Positions 33,590-43,989 of a stretch of DNA of 64,000 bases are shown here, one piece after another (position 1 is the first letter of the stretch; each line of letters begins with the position of its first letter). The stretch is taken from the NCBI RefSeq assembly GCF_017837635.1, contig NZ_JAGJRS010000009.1, forward strand, positions 1 to 64,000, read 5' to 3'. The translations under genes were made by a program, and so were the position numbers. Origin of the DNA: Frateuria flava (GTDB lineage Bacteria > Pseudomonadota > Gammaproteobacteria > Xanthomonadales > Rhodanobacteraceae). The notes beneath the pieces were generated by a model, which saw only the letters and a program-made list of their open reading frames with translations, was not told where the DNA came from and did not search any database.

Positions 33590-34861
33590 ATGATCCGCGA
33601 CACCTCCGCTCAAGACCGCCTGGTCGAGGTCAAACCCAACCGCAAGCGCCAGCTGCTTTTCGGCGGCATCGGCCTGGCCGTGCTGGTCGCGCTGGCTTTT
33701 GCGCTGCCCGCCGCGATGCGGCTGTTCTCGGCCGACGCCTCGGTGAGCGCCTCGCGGCTGTCCTTCGGCACCGTCGAGCGTGGCCTGTTCGTGCGCGACA
33801 TCGCGGCCGAGGGCAAGGTGGTGGCGGCGGTCAGCCCGACCATGTACGCCACCTCCGGCGGCGCGGTGACGGTCAAGGTGCACGCGGGCGACACGGTGAA
33901 GAAGGGCCAGGTGCTGGCCGTCATCGACAGCCCCGAGCTGACCAACAAGTTGCTGCAGGAAGAGTCCAACGCCGACGCGATGGAAGTGGAGTACCAGCGC
34001 GCGCAGATCGAGGCGCGCAAGCAGCGCTCCTCGCTGCAGAAGGCCTACGACAACGCGCTGATCGACCAGCAGGCGGCCGAGCGCGACCTGGCCCGCAACG
34101 AGAAGGCCTTCAAGCTCGGCGCCGTCTCGGGCATGGACGTGGACCGCGCCAAGGACACCCTGCAGAAGGCCAAGCTGACCACCCAGCACGCCAAGTCGGA
34201 CCTGGGCATGGACAACGCCAGCCTGAACTTCGACATCAAGTCCAAGAAGCTTGCGCACGAGCGGCAGGAGCTGCTGGTCAAGGACCTCAAGCGCCAGGTG
34301 GACGACCTCAACGTGAAGTCGCCGGTGGATGGCCAGGTCGGCCAGCTGTTCATCGCCGAGCGCGCCACTGTGGCCAAGGACGCCAAGCTGCTCAGCGTGA
34401 TCGACCTCTCCGCGCTCGAAGTGGAGATGCAGGTGCCGGAAAGCTTCGCGCGCGACCTGGGGATCGGCATGAACGGCGAGATCACCGGCAACGGCCATAC
34501 CTGGAAGGGCATCGTCAGCGCCATCTCGCCTGAAGTGGTCAACGGCGAAGTAGCCGCGCGCCTGCGTTTCGACGGTGCCACGCCCAAGCAGCTGCGCCAG
34601 AACCAGCGCCTGTCCGTGCGCATCCTGCTCGACAAGCGCGACAACGTGCTAACCGTGCAGCGCGGGTCGTTCGTCGACGAGTCCGGCGGCAACTACGCCT
34701 ACGTCGTGCACGAGGGCATTGCCGAGAAGAAGCCGATCCGCGTGGGCGCCAGCAGCATCGACAAGATCGAGATCCTGGATGGCCTGAAGGAAGGCGACCG
34801 GATCGTGATCTCCGGCACCGACAACTTCAAGGACGCGGCCAAGGTCGCGATCAGCGACTGA
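33590..34861 (+). CDS. HlyD/MacA-type periplasmic adaptor
   Basis: 423 aa. N-terminal membrane anchor (residues about 22-41) then HlyD-like architecture: half-lipoyl motif TSGGAVTVKVHAGDTVKKGQ, a long helical hairpin (residues about 120-230; LTNKLLQEESNADAMEVEYQ onward), second lipoyl half KSPVDGQVGQLFIAERATV, and a beta-barrel/membrane-proximal region (FVDESGGNYAYVVHEGIAEK). It would link the inner-membrane permease to an outer-membrane TolC-type channel, none of which is encoded nearby. ATG 33590 is the first start downstream of the sigma-54 promoter. First gene of the ABC array and the only adaptor for ten permeases. Confidence 0.93.
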   Translation: MIRDTSAQDRLVEVKPNRKRQLLFGGIGLAVLVALAFALPAAMRLFSADASVSASRLSFGTVERGLFVRDIAAEGKVVAAVSPTMYATSGGAVTVKVHAGDTVKKGQVLAVIDSPELTNKLLQEESNADAMEVEYQRAQIEARKQRSSLQKAYDNALIDQQAAERDLARNEKAFKLGAVSGMDVDRAKDTLQKAKLTTQHAKSDLGMDNASLNFDIKSKKLAHERQELLVKDLKRQVDDLNVKSPVDGQVGQLFIAERATVAKDAKLLSVIDLSALEVEMQVPESFARDLGIGMNGEITGNGHTWKGIVSAISPEVVNGEVAARLRFDGATPKQLRQNQRLSVRILLDKRDNVLTVQRGSFVDESGGNYAYVVHEGIAEKKPIRVGASSIDKIEILDGLKEGDRIVISGTDNFKDAAKVAISD

Positions 34862-34862
34862 C

Positions 34863-34975
34863 GATCACTCCCTCCCCTGCTTGCAGGGGAGGGTTGGGGA
34901 GGGGCGCTCTTCGCTTCGCCCGGGCCACCCCCTCCCAGCCTCCCCCTGCCAGCAGGGGGAGGAGCAAACCCTCAC
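34863..34975. repeat. CTCCCCTGC-GCAGGGGAGG palindromes
   Basis: Two CCCTCCCC-type hairpins between the adaptor and ATPase genes (TCCCCTGCTTGCAGGGGA; CCTGCCAGCAGGGGG). They are part of the same repeat family and may reduce read-through or protect mRNA segments inside the operon. Confidence 0.65.
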
Positions 34976-34995
34976 CACCACCGAAGGACGTAACC

Positions 34996-35709
34996 ATGCT
35001 CAAGATGACCCACCTGTCCAAGGTCTACCGCACCGAAGTGGTGGAGACCTATGCGCTGCGTGACTTCAACATCAACGTGAAGGAAGGCGAGTTCGTCGCC
35101 GTGACCGGCCCGTCCGGTTCGGGCAAGACCACCTTCCTCACCATCGCCGGCCTGCTGGAGACCTTCACCGGTGGCCATTACCACCTGGACGGCATCGAGG
35201 TGAGCCAGCTCAACGACAACGCCCGCTCGAAGATCCGCAACGAGAAGATCGGCTTCATTTTCCAGGCGTTCAACCTGATTCCCGACCTCAACGTCTACGA
35301 CAACGTCGAGGTCCCGCTGCGCTACCGCGGCATGAAGGCGGCCGAGCGCAAGCAGCGCATCATGGACGCGCTCGAGCGCGTGGGCCTGGCCTCGCGCGCC
35401 AAGCACTACCCGGCCGAGCTCTCCGGCGGCCAGCAGCAGCGCGTGGCGATCGCCCGCGCGCTGGCCGGCAGCCCGCGCCTGCTGCTGGCGGACGAGCCGA
35501 CCGGCAACCTGGACACCCAGATGGCCCGCGGCGTGATGGAACTGCTGGAGGAGATCCACCGCGAGGGCGCCACCATCGTCATGGTCACGCATGACCCGGA
35601 ACTGGCCGCCCGCGCCCAGCGCAACGTGCACATCATCGACGGCCAGGTGGTCGACCTGGCCGAAGAGCCGCGCTTCCACGCGCACAACGCGCGCGTCGCC
35701 GACGCCTGA
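34996..35709 (+). CDS. ABC transporter ATP-binding protein (LolD/MacB-N type)
   Basis: 237 aa ATPase. Walker [10 protein letters not shown] (about residue 40), Q-loop in [16 protein letters not shown], signature [16 protein letters not shown], Walker [13 protein letters not shown] and H-loop VTHDPE are intact. Sequence belongs to the MacB/LolD/FtsE group that energises FtsX-fold permeases. It is a stand-alone domain; the permeases here have no fused ATPase. It is the sole ATPase in the 16-kb array, so all five permease pairs probably share it. Confidence 0.95.
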   Translation: MLKMTHLSKVYRTEVVETYALRDFNINVKEGEFVAVTGPSGSGKTTFLTIAGLLETFTGGHYHLDGIEVSQLNDNARSKIRNEKIGFIFQAFNLIPDLNVYDNVEVPLRYRGMKAAERKQRIMDALERVGLASRAKHYPAELSGGQQQRVAIARALAGSPRLLLADEPTGNLDTQMARGVMELLEEIHREGATIVMVTHDPELAARAQRNVHIIDGQVVDLAEEPRFHAHNARVADA

Positions 35710-35714
35710 CGTTG

Positions 35715-35765
35715 CTCCAGGCCCTCTCCCCCGGCCCTGCCGGGAGAGAGGTGGGAGAGGGTTGG
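35715..35765. repeat. CTCTCCC-GGGAGAG palindrome
   Basis: Copy of the dispersed hairpin family right after the ATPase stop. The remaining 130 nt before the first permease show more low-complexity CCCTCCCC sequence and no gene. Confidence 0.65.
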
Positions 35766-35893
35766 CCTTTGGTTTGTGCTCTGCAGCCGTGGAAGGCCGA
35801 GCAAGAGCCTCCCCCTCCCCCTAGCCTTCTGCCCCGCCTTCGCCGGGGAAGAGGGAGCAGGTGCGGCAACTCCACCTATCCGGAACCCCCGAC

Positions 35894-37201
35894 ATGTTCG
35901 CCTACTACTTCCAGCTTGGCCTGCGCAGTCTTCGCCGCAACCCGCTGTTGACCGCGTTGATGGTGATGGCGATCGGTTTCGGCGTGGCCGCCTCGATGAT
36001 CACCTATTCGGTGTTCCGGGCGACCTCGAACAACCCGATCCCGCAGAAGTCCGACCAGCTCTACGCCGTGCAGATCGCCAACTGGAAGGCGGAAGACCTG
36101 GACCAGGGCGAACCGCCGCCGGCGCTGACCTACACCGACGCCATGGCTTTCATGCAGGCGCACAAGGCCAAGCGCCAGACCGCGCTGTACCCGATCGCCC
36201 CGTCAGTGATTCCGGCCGACGCCAGCCGACTGCCGATCGAGGAGAACAGCTACGCCTGGTACGGCGATGCCTTCGCCATGTTCGACATCCCCTTCCTCTA
36301 CGGCGGCCCGTGGACGCAGGCGCAGGACGACGCGCGCGCGGCGGTGGTGGTGATCGGCAAGAAGCTCAACGACAAGCTCTTCAATGGCAAGGACAGCGTC
36401 GGCAAGACGATCAACCTGGACGGCCACGACTACCGCATCACCGGCGTGATCGGCGAATGGGATCCGCAGCCGCTGTTCTTCGACCCGGTCAACACCGGTG
36501 GCTTCGGCGATCCGATCGGCCTGTTCATTCCGTTCACCCGCGCGATCGACCTGCAGATGACCACCGCGGGCAACAACAACTGCAACGAAACCCCGGGGAC
36601 CGGCTGGGACAACTGGCTGCATTCGGAGTGCATCTGGATCGAGTACTGGGCCGAGCTTCCGACCCAGGCCGACGCCGATGCCTACAAGCGCTGGCTCACC
36701 GGCTATGCCGCCGAGCAGCAGCGTGCCGGTCGCTTCAAGTGGGCGCCGAACGTGCGCCTGCGCAACGTCACCGAATGGCTGGACTTCCAGAAAGTCGTCC
36801 CGCCAGAGTCGAAGATCTCGCTGCTGGTGTCGCTGGGCTTCCTGCTGATCTGCCTGGTCAACACCATCGGCCTGCTGCTGGCCAAGTTCATGCGCCGTTC
36901 GCCGGAAATTGGTGTGCGCCGTGCGCTGGGCGCCTCGCGCCGCGAGATCTATGCGCAGTTCCTGATCGAGGCGGGCACCGTGGGCCTGACTGGCGGCGTG
37001 CTGGGCCTGCTGTTGACAGGCCTGGGCGTGCTGGGCGTGGGCTGGGTGTTCGATGAACAGATCGCCCGCCTGGCCACGCTGGATGTATCGCTGATCGCGT
37101 TGACCATCGTCGCCGCCGTGCTGGCCACCCTGCTGGCCGCGTTCTATCCCACCTGGCGGGCCGCGCAGGTCCAGCCGGCCTGGCAATTGAAGTCCAACTG
37201 A
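35894..37201 (+). CDS. MacB/FtsX-like permease A1
   Basis: 435 aa. FtsX-fold topology: membrane helix 1 (about residues 17-38), a large periplasmic MacB-PCD-like domain (about 45-305), then helices at about 309-332, 357-386 and 399-421. The stretch [20 protein letters not shown] after helix 2 is the coupling-helix signature facing the ATPase. C230 and C246 in the periplasmic domain (GNNNC... HSEC) are likely a disulfide. Ends ...AWQLKSN. Closest to A2 (shared DPIPQKS-like loop, [29 protein letters not shown]). Paired with B1, 12 nt downstream. Confidence 0.93.
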   Translation: MFAYYFQLGLRSLRRNPLLTALMVMAIGFGVAASMITYSVFRATSNNPIPQKSDQLYAVQIANWKAEDLDQGEPPPALTYTDAMAFMQAHKAKRQTALYPIAPSVIPADASRLPIEENSYAWYGDAFAMFDIPFLYGGPWTQAQDDARAAVVVIGKKLNDKLFNGKDSVGKTINLDGHDYRITGVIGEWDPQPLFFDPVNTGGFGDPIGLFIPFTRAIDLQMTTAGNNNCNETPGTGWDNWLHSECIWIEYWAELPTQADADAYKRWLTGYAAEQQRAGRFKWAPNVRLRNVTEWLDFQKVVPPESKISLLVSLGFLLICLVNTIGLLLAKFMRRSPEIGVRRALGASRREIYAQFLIEAGTVGLTGGVLGLLLTGLGVLGVGWVFDEQIARLATLDVSLIALTIVAAVLATLLAAFYPTWRAAQVQPAWQLKSN

Positions 37202-37213
37202 GGAGGCGATGAC

Positions 37214-38446
37214 ATGTTGCAGATCAAGCCCATTCTCGCCGCCCTCAAGCGCCACAAGGCCGGCACCGTCCTGATCGCGTTGCAGATCGCGCTGACCCTG
37301 GCGATCGTGTGCAACGCGCTGTTCATCATCCAGCAGCGCACCGAGCATCTCTCGCGCCCGACCGGCATGACCGAAACCAACCTGCTGACCGTGGCCAACC
37401 GCTGGGTCGGCGCAGACGACAAGGCCACCCCGTCGTTGGGCAAGACCGACCTGGAGGCGCTGCGCCGCATGCCGGGCGTGGTGGACGCGACCCTGACCAA
37501 CTCCTACCCGCTGCGCGGTGGTGGCTGGTCGACCAGCGTCAATACCACGCCGGAGGCGAAGAAGGAGATGGCGCACACCACCCTCTACTTCACCGACGAC
37601 CATGCACTGGCGGCGATGGGGGCCAAGTTGGTCGCCGGTCGCAACTTCCGCCCGAGCGAGATCGAGTGGGTCGATGCGAAGGAGTTCCAGACCACGCCGG
37701 TGGTGATCGTGACCAAGGCGCTGGCGGACAAGCTGTATCCGGACGGCAGCGCGTTGGGCAAGGTGCTGTACCACTCCGGCCACACCAAGCCGAGCACCAT
37801 CATCGGCATCGTCGAGCGCCTGCAGGTGCCCTGGACCGGCACCTGGGCCAGCAACTTCGCCGAGAACACGATCCTGATTCCGCGGCTGCTGACCGGCAAC
37901 TTCGGCAGCTACCTGGTGCGCACCCAGCCCGGGCAGCTGGAGCGTTTGACCAAGGCCGTACCGAAGCTGCTGATCCAGACCAACCGCATGCGCGTGATCC
38001 CGGAGGAGCGCGGCGTGCGCACCTTCGCGCAGGTGCGCGAGCAGGCCTACAAGAGCGATCGCGGCATGGCGATCCTGATGGGCGTGGTGTGTGCCGTGCT
38101 GCTGGCGATCACCGCCGCGGGCATTGTCGGTCTGACCAGCTTCTGGGTGGGCCAGCGGCGCAAGCAGATCGGCGTGCGCCGTGCGCTGGGCGCGACCAAG
38201 CACGACATCCTTTCCTACTTCCTCACCGAGAACCTGCTGATCGGCGCCGGTGGCGTGATCGTCGGTGCGGCACTGGCGATCGGCATGAACCTGTGGCTGG
38301 TCAGCCACTTCGAGATGGAGCGGCTGTCGCTGCTGTACGTGGCCGCCGGCGTGATCGCGCTGCTGTTGCTGGGGCAGGGCGCAGTGTTGGCTCCGGCGAT
38401 GAAGGCCTCGCGCGTGCCGCCGGTGGAGGCGACGCGGTCGGTTTGA
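37214..38446 (+). CDS. MacB/FtsX-like permease B1
   Basis: 410 aa, partner of A1. Topology: helix 1 about 14-36 (VLIALQIALTLAIVCNALFI), periplasmic domain to about 285, helices about 286-312, 338-363 and 375-396, ending RVPPVEATRSV. The B-type signature before helix 2 is YKSDRGMAILMG, and the coupling motif is [20 protein letters not shown]. No cysteine pair in the periplasmic part. With A1 it would make the heterodimer that one ATPase dimer drives. Nearest relative is B2. Confidence 0.93.
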   Translation: MLQIKPILAALKRHKAGTVLIALQIALTLAIVCNALFIIQQRTEHLSRPTGMTETNLLTVANRWVGADDKATPSLGKTDLEALRRMPGVVDATLTNSYPLRGGGWSTSVNTTPEAKKEMAHTTLYFTDDHALAAMGAKLVAGRNFRPSEIEWVDAKEFQTTPVVIVTKALADKLYPDGSALGKVLYHSGHTKPSTIIGIVERLQVPWTGTWASNFAENTILIPRLLTGNFGSYLVRTQPGQLERLTKAVPKLLIQTNRMRVIPEERGVRTFAQVREQAYKSDRGMAILMGVVCAVLLAITAAGIVGLTSFWVGQRRKQIGVRRALGATKHDILSYFLTENLLIGAGGVIVGAALAIGMNLWLVSHFEMERLSLLYVAAGVIALLLLGQGAVLAPAMKASRVPPVEATRSV

Positions 38447-38612
38447 TTGCCGTCTGGATGTCCTCACAGGAAGAAGACAGGCACGAAGCGTGATACCGCC
38501 CGGCAGGTCGATCGAAGGCCGGGCATCGGCCAGGCGAGCGTGGAACGCGCGCCTGGCCCCACCTCACCCGAACCTCGTCCGCGGGCGGAAGCGGGCACAC
38601 ACTGGATGCCGG

Positions 38613-39926
38613 ATGTTTCTCCATTACCTCCAACTGGGCCTGGCAAGTCTTCGGCGCAACCCGCTGCTGACTGCGCTGATGGTGATGTCCATCGGCGTCG
38701 GCGTGGCCGCGTCGATGGTCACCTACGCCGTGTTCCGGGTGGTCTCCAGCGATCCGATCCCGCAGAAGTCCTCGCGCCTGTTCGTGCCGCAGCTGGACAA
38801 CCGCGGGCCGCGCTACAACCGCAACGGCGAGCCGCCGGACGCGCTCACCTACACCGATGCGATGGCCCTGATGCAGGCCCGTCGCGCGCCGCGCCAGACC
38901 ATGCTCTACCAGGTCGGCCTGTCGGTGATGCCGCAGCAACCGGGCCGGCTGCCGTTCAAGGCGCTGGGCTACGCCACCTTCGCCGATTTCTTCCCGATGT
39001 TCGAGGTGCCTTTCCTGTACGGCCGGGGCTGGAACGCCGACGGCGACGACGCACGCGCACCGGTGGTGGTGATCGGGCGCCAGCTCAACCAGCGCCTGTT
39101 CGGTGGGGCGGACAGCGTGGGACGCACGGTCGTGATGGACGACCAGGCGTACCGCGTCGCCGGCGTCATCGACGACTGGAACCCCCAGCCACGCTTCTTC
39201 GACATGTTCAGCAGCAACGGCTACGCCGATCCACCGCAGATTTTCGTGCCCTTCAATTTCGCCGTCGCCGCCGGTATCGAGACCTATGGCAACAACAGTT
39301 GCGGCAGCGGTGGCAAGCGCGGCTCGGACCGCGAAAGCTGGCTGCGCGGCGAATGCGTGTGGGTCAGCCCGTGGGTGGAGCTGGACGATGCCGCCCAGGT
39401 GCAGGGCTACCGCAGCTTCCTGGAAGGCTACGCCCGTCGGCTGCGCGAGGCCGGCCGGTTCGGCTGGGCGCCGAACGTGCGCCTGCGCGACGTGCGCCAG
39501 TGGCTCGACTATCGCGGTGCCGTGCCGCCCGAAAGCCGGATCGCACTGGCCGTGGCCATCGGCTTCTTCATCATCTGCCTGGTCAACACGATCGGCCTGC
39601 TGCTGGCCAAGTTCCTCCGCCGCGCGCCGGAGATCGGCGTGCGCCGCGCGCTGGGCGCCTCGCGACGGCACATCTACCTCCAGTTCCTGGCCGAGGCCGG
39701 CATGGTGGGACTGGCCGGTGGCGCGCTGGGCGTGCTGCTCACCGGCGTGGGCATGTTCGGCATCGGGCTGGTGTTCCAGCCGCAGATCGCCTGCCTGGCG
39801 CATCTGGACCTGCGGCTGGTCGCGCTTTCGCTGGCGGTCGCCATCGCCGCGACGGTGCTGGCGGCGTTCTACCCGACGTGGCGTGCTGCCCAGGTGCAGC
39901 CGGCCTGGCAACTGAAGTCCAACTGA
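38613..39926 (+). CDS. MacB/FtsX-like permease A2
   Basis: 437 aa, A-type. Nearly collinear with A1: [60 protein letters not shown] and the C-terminal AWQLKSN are shared, so A1 and A2 are a recent duplicate pair. Cysteines C230 and C248 conserve the periplasmic pair. Start 38613 is chosen because [20 protein letters not shown] aligns with A1; the frame is open upstream to 38490 in a 166-nt gap without other features. Confidence 0.92.
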   Translation: MFLHYLQLGLASLRRNPLLTALMVMSIGVGVAASMVTYAVFRVVSSDPIPQKSSRLFVPQLDNRGPRYNRNGEPPDALTYTDAMALMQARRAPRQTMLYQVGLSVMPQQPGRLPFKALGYATFADFFPMFEVPFLYGRGWNADGDDARAPVVVIGRQLNQRLFGGADSVGRTVVMDDQAYRVAGVIDDWNPQPRFFDMFSSNGYADPPQIFVPFNFAVAAGIETYGNNSCGSGGKRGSDRESWLRGECVWVSPWVELDDAAQVQGYRSFLEGYARRLREAGRFGWAPNVRLRDVRQWLDYRGAVPPESRIALAVAIGFFIICLVNTIGLLLAKFLRRAPEIGVRRALGASRRHIYLQFLAEAGMVGLAGGALGVLLTGVGMFGIGLVFQPQIACLAHLDLRLVALSLAVAIAATVLAAFYPTWRAAQVQPAWQLKSN

Positions 39927-39934
39927 GGCACGCC

Positions 39935-41170
39935 ATGGACATGCAGGTCGGACCCATTCTCTCCGCACTACGGCGCCACAAGGCCGGGGCCGTGCTGATC
40001 GCGTTGCAGATCGCGCTGACCCTGGCGATCCTGTGCAACGCCCTGTTCATCGTGCACCAGCGCCTGTCGCACCTGTCCGAGCCGACCGGCCTGGACGAGG
40101 CAAACATTTTCGTGATCCAGAACGAATGGGTGGGCAAGGCCTCCTACGCGCAACTGGACGCCGAAGCCCGTGCGGACCTGGAAGTGTTGCGCCGGTTGCC
40201 CGGGGTGGCCGACGTCACCACCAGCAATTCCTATCCGCTGCGCGGCGCTGGCTGGGACGACGGCATCCGCCTGCACCCCGACCAGCTCACCGATACGACC
40301 GGTGCGACGGTGTATTTCGCGGACGAGCATTTCGTGCGGACGCTGGGCCTGAAGCTGGTCGCCGGGCGAGATTTCCGCGCCGGGGATATCGGGGTCATGG
40401 CTGCGCAGGATCGCCTCGATCCGTCGCAGGTGATCGTCACCCGGGCCCTGGCAGACACCTTGTTCCATGGCGACACAGCGGTCGGCCGCACCCTCTACCT
40501 GGCGGGCAGCCCGGCCACCATCGTCGGCGTGGTCGACAGGTTGCAGGCGCAGAGCGTGGCGCGCTGGGCCGCGGATTTCGCGCATCGGGTGGTGATCGTG
40601 CCGCGGCGGCTGACCAGTACCCTGGGCACCTACTACATCGTGCGCACGCACCCGGGCCAGCTTGCCGCGGCGATGCGCGCGGCGCCCGCGGCGCTGGTCG
40701 CCCGCAATCCGCGCCGCATGTTCGACCCCCGGATGGGGGTGCTGAGCTTCGCCCAGGTGCGCGAGCGTGCCTACGAGAGCGACCGCGGCATGGCCACGCT
40801 GATGGGCGTGATCAGCGCGGTGCTGCTGGCGATCACCGCCGCCGGCATCGTGGGCGTGACCAGTTTCCGCGTCGGCCAGCGGCGGCGGCAGATCGGCGTC
40901 CGGCGGGCGCTGGGCGCCACCCGTCATGACATCGTCCGTTACTTCCTGGTCGAGAACCTGCTGGTCAGTGGCAGCGGGATCCTGCTCGGCGTGCTGCTGG
41001 CGCTGGCCATGAACCTGTGGCTGATCCTGCGCTTCGGCATGCAGGGCCTGTCACCGGCCTACCTCGCCGCGGGCGTGGCGGTTCTGCTCCTGCTAGGGCA
41101 GGCCGCGGCGCTGGCACCCGCCCTGCGCGCCTCGCGCGTGCCACCGGTGGAGGCGACCCGTGCCGGTTGA
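39935..41170 (+). CDS. MacB/FtsX-like permease B2
   Basis: 411 aa, partner of A2 (8-nt gap). MDMQVGPILSALRRHKAGAV, LIALQIALTLAILCNALFIV in helix 1, B-type motif YESDRGMATLMG, coupling motif [20 protein letters not shown] and C-terminus RVPPVEATRAG. Like B1 it lacks periplasmic cysteines. High similarity to B1 across the whole length, fitting duplication of an A-B unit rather than of single genes. Confidence 0.92.
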   Translation: MDMQVGPILSALRRHKAGAVLIALQIALTLAILCNALFIVHQRLSHLSEPTGLDEANIFVIQNEWVGKASYAQLDAEARADLEVLRRLPGVADVTTSNSYPLRGAGWDDGIRLHPDQLTDTTGATVYFADEHFVRTLGLKLVAGRDFRAGDIGVMAAQDRLDPSQVIVTRALADTLFHGDTAVGRTLYLAGSPATIVGVVDRLQAQSVARWAADFAHRVVIVPRRLTSTLGTYYIVRTHPGQLAAAMRAAPAALVARNPRRMFDPRMGVLSFAQVRERAYESDRGMATLMGVISAVLLAITAAGIVGVTSFRVGQRRRQIGVRRALGATRHDIVRYFLVENLLVSGSGILLGVLLALAMNLWLILRFGMQGLSPAYLAAGVAVLLLLGQAAALAPALRASRVPPVEATRAG

Positions 41171-41259
41171 GCTGCCACCGCCCGCGGCCGGCCGCCGCCC
41201 CTTCTTCAGCACCCGCATGCCGCGGCGGCGGCGGTGCCTGCACTCCTGGAGCGCCTAGC

Positions 41260-42561
41260 ATGTTCGGCTACTACCTCGACCTCGCACTGCGCAGCCTCAG
41301 GCGCAACAAGGCGCTCACCGCGCTGATGGTGCTGGCCATCGCGCTGGGCATCGGTGCGTGCATGACCACGCTGACCGTGCTGCACGTGCTGTCGGGCGAC
41401 CCGCTGCCGGGAAAGAGCGCGCAGCTGTATTACCCGCAGCTCGACCCGCGGGACATGGACGGCTACCAGCCCGGAGAGGACCCGCCGGTGCAGGTGACCT
41501 GGACCGACGGCATGAACCTGCTGCGTGCCGGGCGTGCCGACCGCCAGGCGCTGATGACCGGCGGTGCGGTGCCGTTGCAGCCGGCGCAGTCCTCGATCGA
41601 GCCGTTCTTCGAGAACGCGCGCTACACCAGCGCCGACTTCTTCCCGATGTTCGAAGTGCCGATCCTCTACGGCCGCCCGTGGACGGCCGCCGACGATGAA
41701 GCGCACGCGCGTGTCGCGCTGATCTCGCGCAAGCTCAATGACAAGCTCTTCCAGGGCCGTGACAGCACCGGCGAGACGCTGCGCATGAACGACGTGGCCT
41801 TCCGCATCGTCGGCGTGCTGGACAGCTGGCGGATGACGCCGCATTTCTACGACCTCAACAACGGCAGCTACGCCGAGGACGAGGGCGTCTACCTGCCGCT
41901 GACCACCGCATACGAGCTCAAGCTCGGCCGCAACGGGTCGACCGACTGCTGGGGCAAGGGCTCCGACCCCGACCACATGGACACCGCCCCTTGCGTGTGG
42001 CTGCAGTACTGGGTGCAGCTGGATACGCCGGCCAAGGCCGCCGCCTACAAGCAGTTCCTGATCCACTACTCGCAGGAGCAGAAGGCGCTGGGCCGTTTTC
42101 AGCGCCCGCCGAACGTGCGCCTGCCCGACGTGATGGGCTGGCTGGACTACAACAAGGTCGTGCCGGGCGACGTGCGGCTGCAGGCGTGGCTCGCGCTGGG
42201 CTTCCTGCTGGTCTGCCTGGTCAACACGGTGGGGCTGATGCTGGCCAAGTTCCTGCGCCGCAGCGCCGAACTGGGCGTGCGCCGCGCACTGGGCGCCTCG
42301 CGCCGCGAGGTGTTCATGCAACTGCTGGTCGAGTCGGGCGTGATCGGGCTCACCGGCGGTATCGCCGGCCTGTTGCTGTCGCTGGTGGGGTTGTGGCTGG
42401 TGCGCAAGCAGCCGTCCGATTACGCCGCACTCGCCCACCTGGACCTGCCGATGCTGCTGGCCACCTTCCTGCTGGCGGTCGGCGCCTCGCTGCTGGCCGG
42501 CCTGCTGCCCGCCTGGCGTGCCTGCCAGGTCACTCCCGCGCTGCAGCTGAAGAGCAACTAG
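41260..42561 (+). CDS. MacB/FtsX-like permease A3
   Basis: 433 aa, A-type of the second lineage: MFGYYLDLALRSLRRNKALT, then SGDPLPGKSAQLYYPQLDP, which A1/A2 lack. C230 and C245 (STDC... TAPC) keep the periplasmic pair. Coupling stretch [20 protein letters not shown], end ...QLKSN. Start 41260 follows CTGGAG about 9 nt upstream and aligns with A4 and A5. Confidence 0.93.
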   Translation: MFGYYLDLALRSLRRNKALTALMVLAIALGIGACMTTLTVLHVLSGDPLPGKSAQLYYPQLDPRDMDGYQPGEDPPVQVTWTDGMNLLRAGRADRQALMTGGAVPLQPAQSSIEPFFENARYTSADFFPMFEVPILYGRPWTAADDEAHARVALISRKLNDKLFQGRDSTGETLRMNDVAFRIVGVLDSWRMTPHFYDLNNGSYAEDEGVYLPLTTAYELKLGRNGSTDCWGKGSDPDHMDTAPCVWLQYWVQLDTPAKAAAYKQFLIHYSQEQKALGRFQRPPNVRLPDVMGWLDYNKVVPGDVRLQAWLALGFLLVCLVNTVGLMLAKFLRRSAELGVRRALGASRREVFMQLLVESGVIGLTGGIAGLLLSLVGLWLVRKQPSDYAALAHLDLPMLLATFLLAVGASLLAGLLPAWRACQVTPALQLKSN

Positions 42562-42571
42562 GAGCCTGGCC

Positions 42572-43795
42572 ATGGACATCCTTCCGATCCTTTCCACGCT
42601 GCGCCGGCACAAGATCACGGCGTTGCTGCTGGTGCTGGAGATCGCGCTGACCTGCGCGATCGTCTGCAACGCGGTGTTCCTGATCAACCAGCGGCTCGAG
42701 CGCATGAAGATGGCCAGCGGCGTGGCCGAGCACGAGCTGGTCCAAATCCAGGCCTTCGGCATCGGCGACACCGCCGACGCCAAGGCGCACGCGCAGGAAG
42801 ACCTCACCGCGTTGCGGCAGATCCCGGGGGTGAAGTCGGTGGCGCTGGTCAACCAGGTGCCGTTCACCAACAGCTCCTGGAACACCAGCGTCAAGCTCGA
42901 TCCCAAGCAGAACCAGGCCACCCTCAACGCCACGCAGTACTTCGGCGAGAACCTGCTGCAGACCTTCGGCACCCGCCTGGTGGCCGGGCGCGACTTCGCG
43001 CCGGACGAGTACCTGGACATGCGCCTGGTGGCGCGCGACGAGAAGCTCGCCAAGAAGGTCGTCTCCGTGATCATCACCCGCGACCTGGGCCAGAAGTTGT
43101 GGCCGGGCCAGTCGGCGCTGGGCAAGACCCTCTACCTGGGCGGCGACCCGATGCGCGTGGTGGGCGTGGTGGCGGGCCTGATCCGTCCGTCGCTGTTCGG
43201 TGGCGACGCCACGGCGCAGTGGTCGATGGTGTTCCCGCTGCGGATGGATTCGGACAACGCCAGCCGCTACGTGATCCGCACCGCGCCGCAGGACCGTGAG
43301 CGCGTGCTGGCGGCCGCCGCGGCCACGCTGCGCAAGAACGACCCGCACCGGATCATCCTGGAGAAAAAGACGCTCGATGACATTCGCGCCGATTTCTTCC
43401 AGGACGACCGCGCCATGGCCGGCCTGCTCGCCGGCGTGTGCATCGCGCTGCTGGTGGTCACCGCGCTGGGCATCGTCGGCCTGGGCAGTTTCTGGGTCGC
43501 CCAGCGGCGGCGCACCATCGGTGTGCGCCGTGCATTGGGCGCCACCCGCGGCAGCATCCTGCGCTACTTCCAGACCGAGAACTTCCTGCTGGCGACCATC
43601 GGCATCGCGCTGGGCATGGTGCTGGCCTACGGCATCAACCTGTTCCTGATGCTGCATTACGAGCTGCCGCGGTTGCCTGCCTATTACTTCCCTATCGGCG
43701 CGATCGCGCTGTGGCTGATCGGGCAGGTGGCGGTGCTGGGACCGGCCATGCGCGCCGCGGCGGTGCCGCCCGTAGTGGCTACGCGAAGCGTTTGA
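42572..43795 (+). CDS. MacB/FtsX-like permease B3
   Basis: 407 aa, partner of A3 (10-nt gap). B-type of the second lineage: helix 1 VLEIALTCAIVCNAVFLINQ, pre-helix-2 motif FQDDRAMAGLLAG, coupling motif [20 protein letters not shown], then YFQTENFLLATIGIALGMVL and RAAAVPPVVATRSV. These same blocks recur in B4 and B5 but differ from B1/B2, so two B-lineages track the two A-lineages. Confidence 0.93.
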   Translation: MDILPILSTLRRHKITALLLVLEIALTCAIVCNAVFLINQRLERMKMASGVAEHELVQIQAFGIGDTADAKAHAQEDLTALRQIPGVKSVALVNQVPFTNSSWNTSVKLDPKQNQATLNATQYFGENLLQTFGTRLVAGRDFAPDEYLDMRLVARDEKLAKKVVSVIITRDLGQKLWPGQSALGKTLYLGGDPMRVVGVVAGLIRPSLFGGDATAQWSMVFPLRMDSDNASRYVIRTAPQDRERVLAAAAATLRKNDPHRIILEKKTLDDIRADFFQDDRAMAGLLAGVCIALLVVTALGIVGLGSFWVAQRRRTIGVRRALGATRGSILRYFQTENFLLATIGIALGMVLAYGINLFLMLHYELPRLPAYYFPIGAIALWLIGQVAVLGPAMRAAAVPPVVATRSV

Positions 43796-43799
43796 TCTG

Positions 43800-43975
43800 G
43801 CTGCCTCTCTTCTCAGGGGAGAGGGATGGGGTCGGGGGCGCGCAGGGACGTCTGTTTTTACGAGGCAAAGCTGATGATGGCATTGGGAACGAATATTCAG
43901 GGACGGCGGCAGCCCTCGCTCTGCCCGACTCCTCACCCCAGCCCTGTCCCCGGCGGGGAGAGGGCGCACAGGACG
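43800..43975. repeat. CTCTCCCC-type hairpins between modules 3 and 4
   Basis: Two palindrome copies (CTCTCTTCTCAGGGGAGAGG around 43803; CTGTCCCCGGCGGGGAGAGG around 43943) within the 194-nt gap. No coding sequence or obvious promoter is seen there. Confidence 0.65.
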
Positions 43976-43989
43976 GAGGCACGCGTCTG

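Noticed and set aside
36203-38467. 754-codon minus-strand open frame across permeases A1 and B1
   Set aside because: Shadow of the permease genes; no homology and very Arg/His/Gln-rich.
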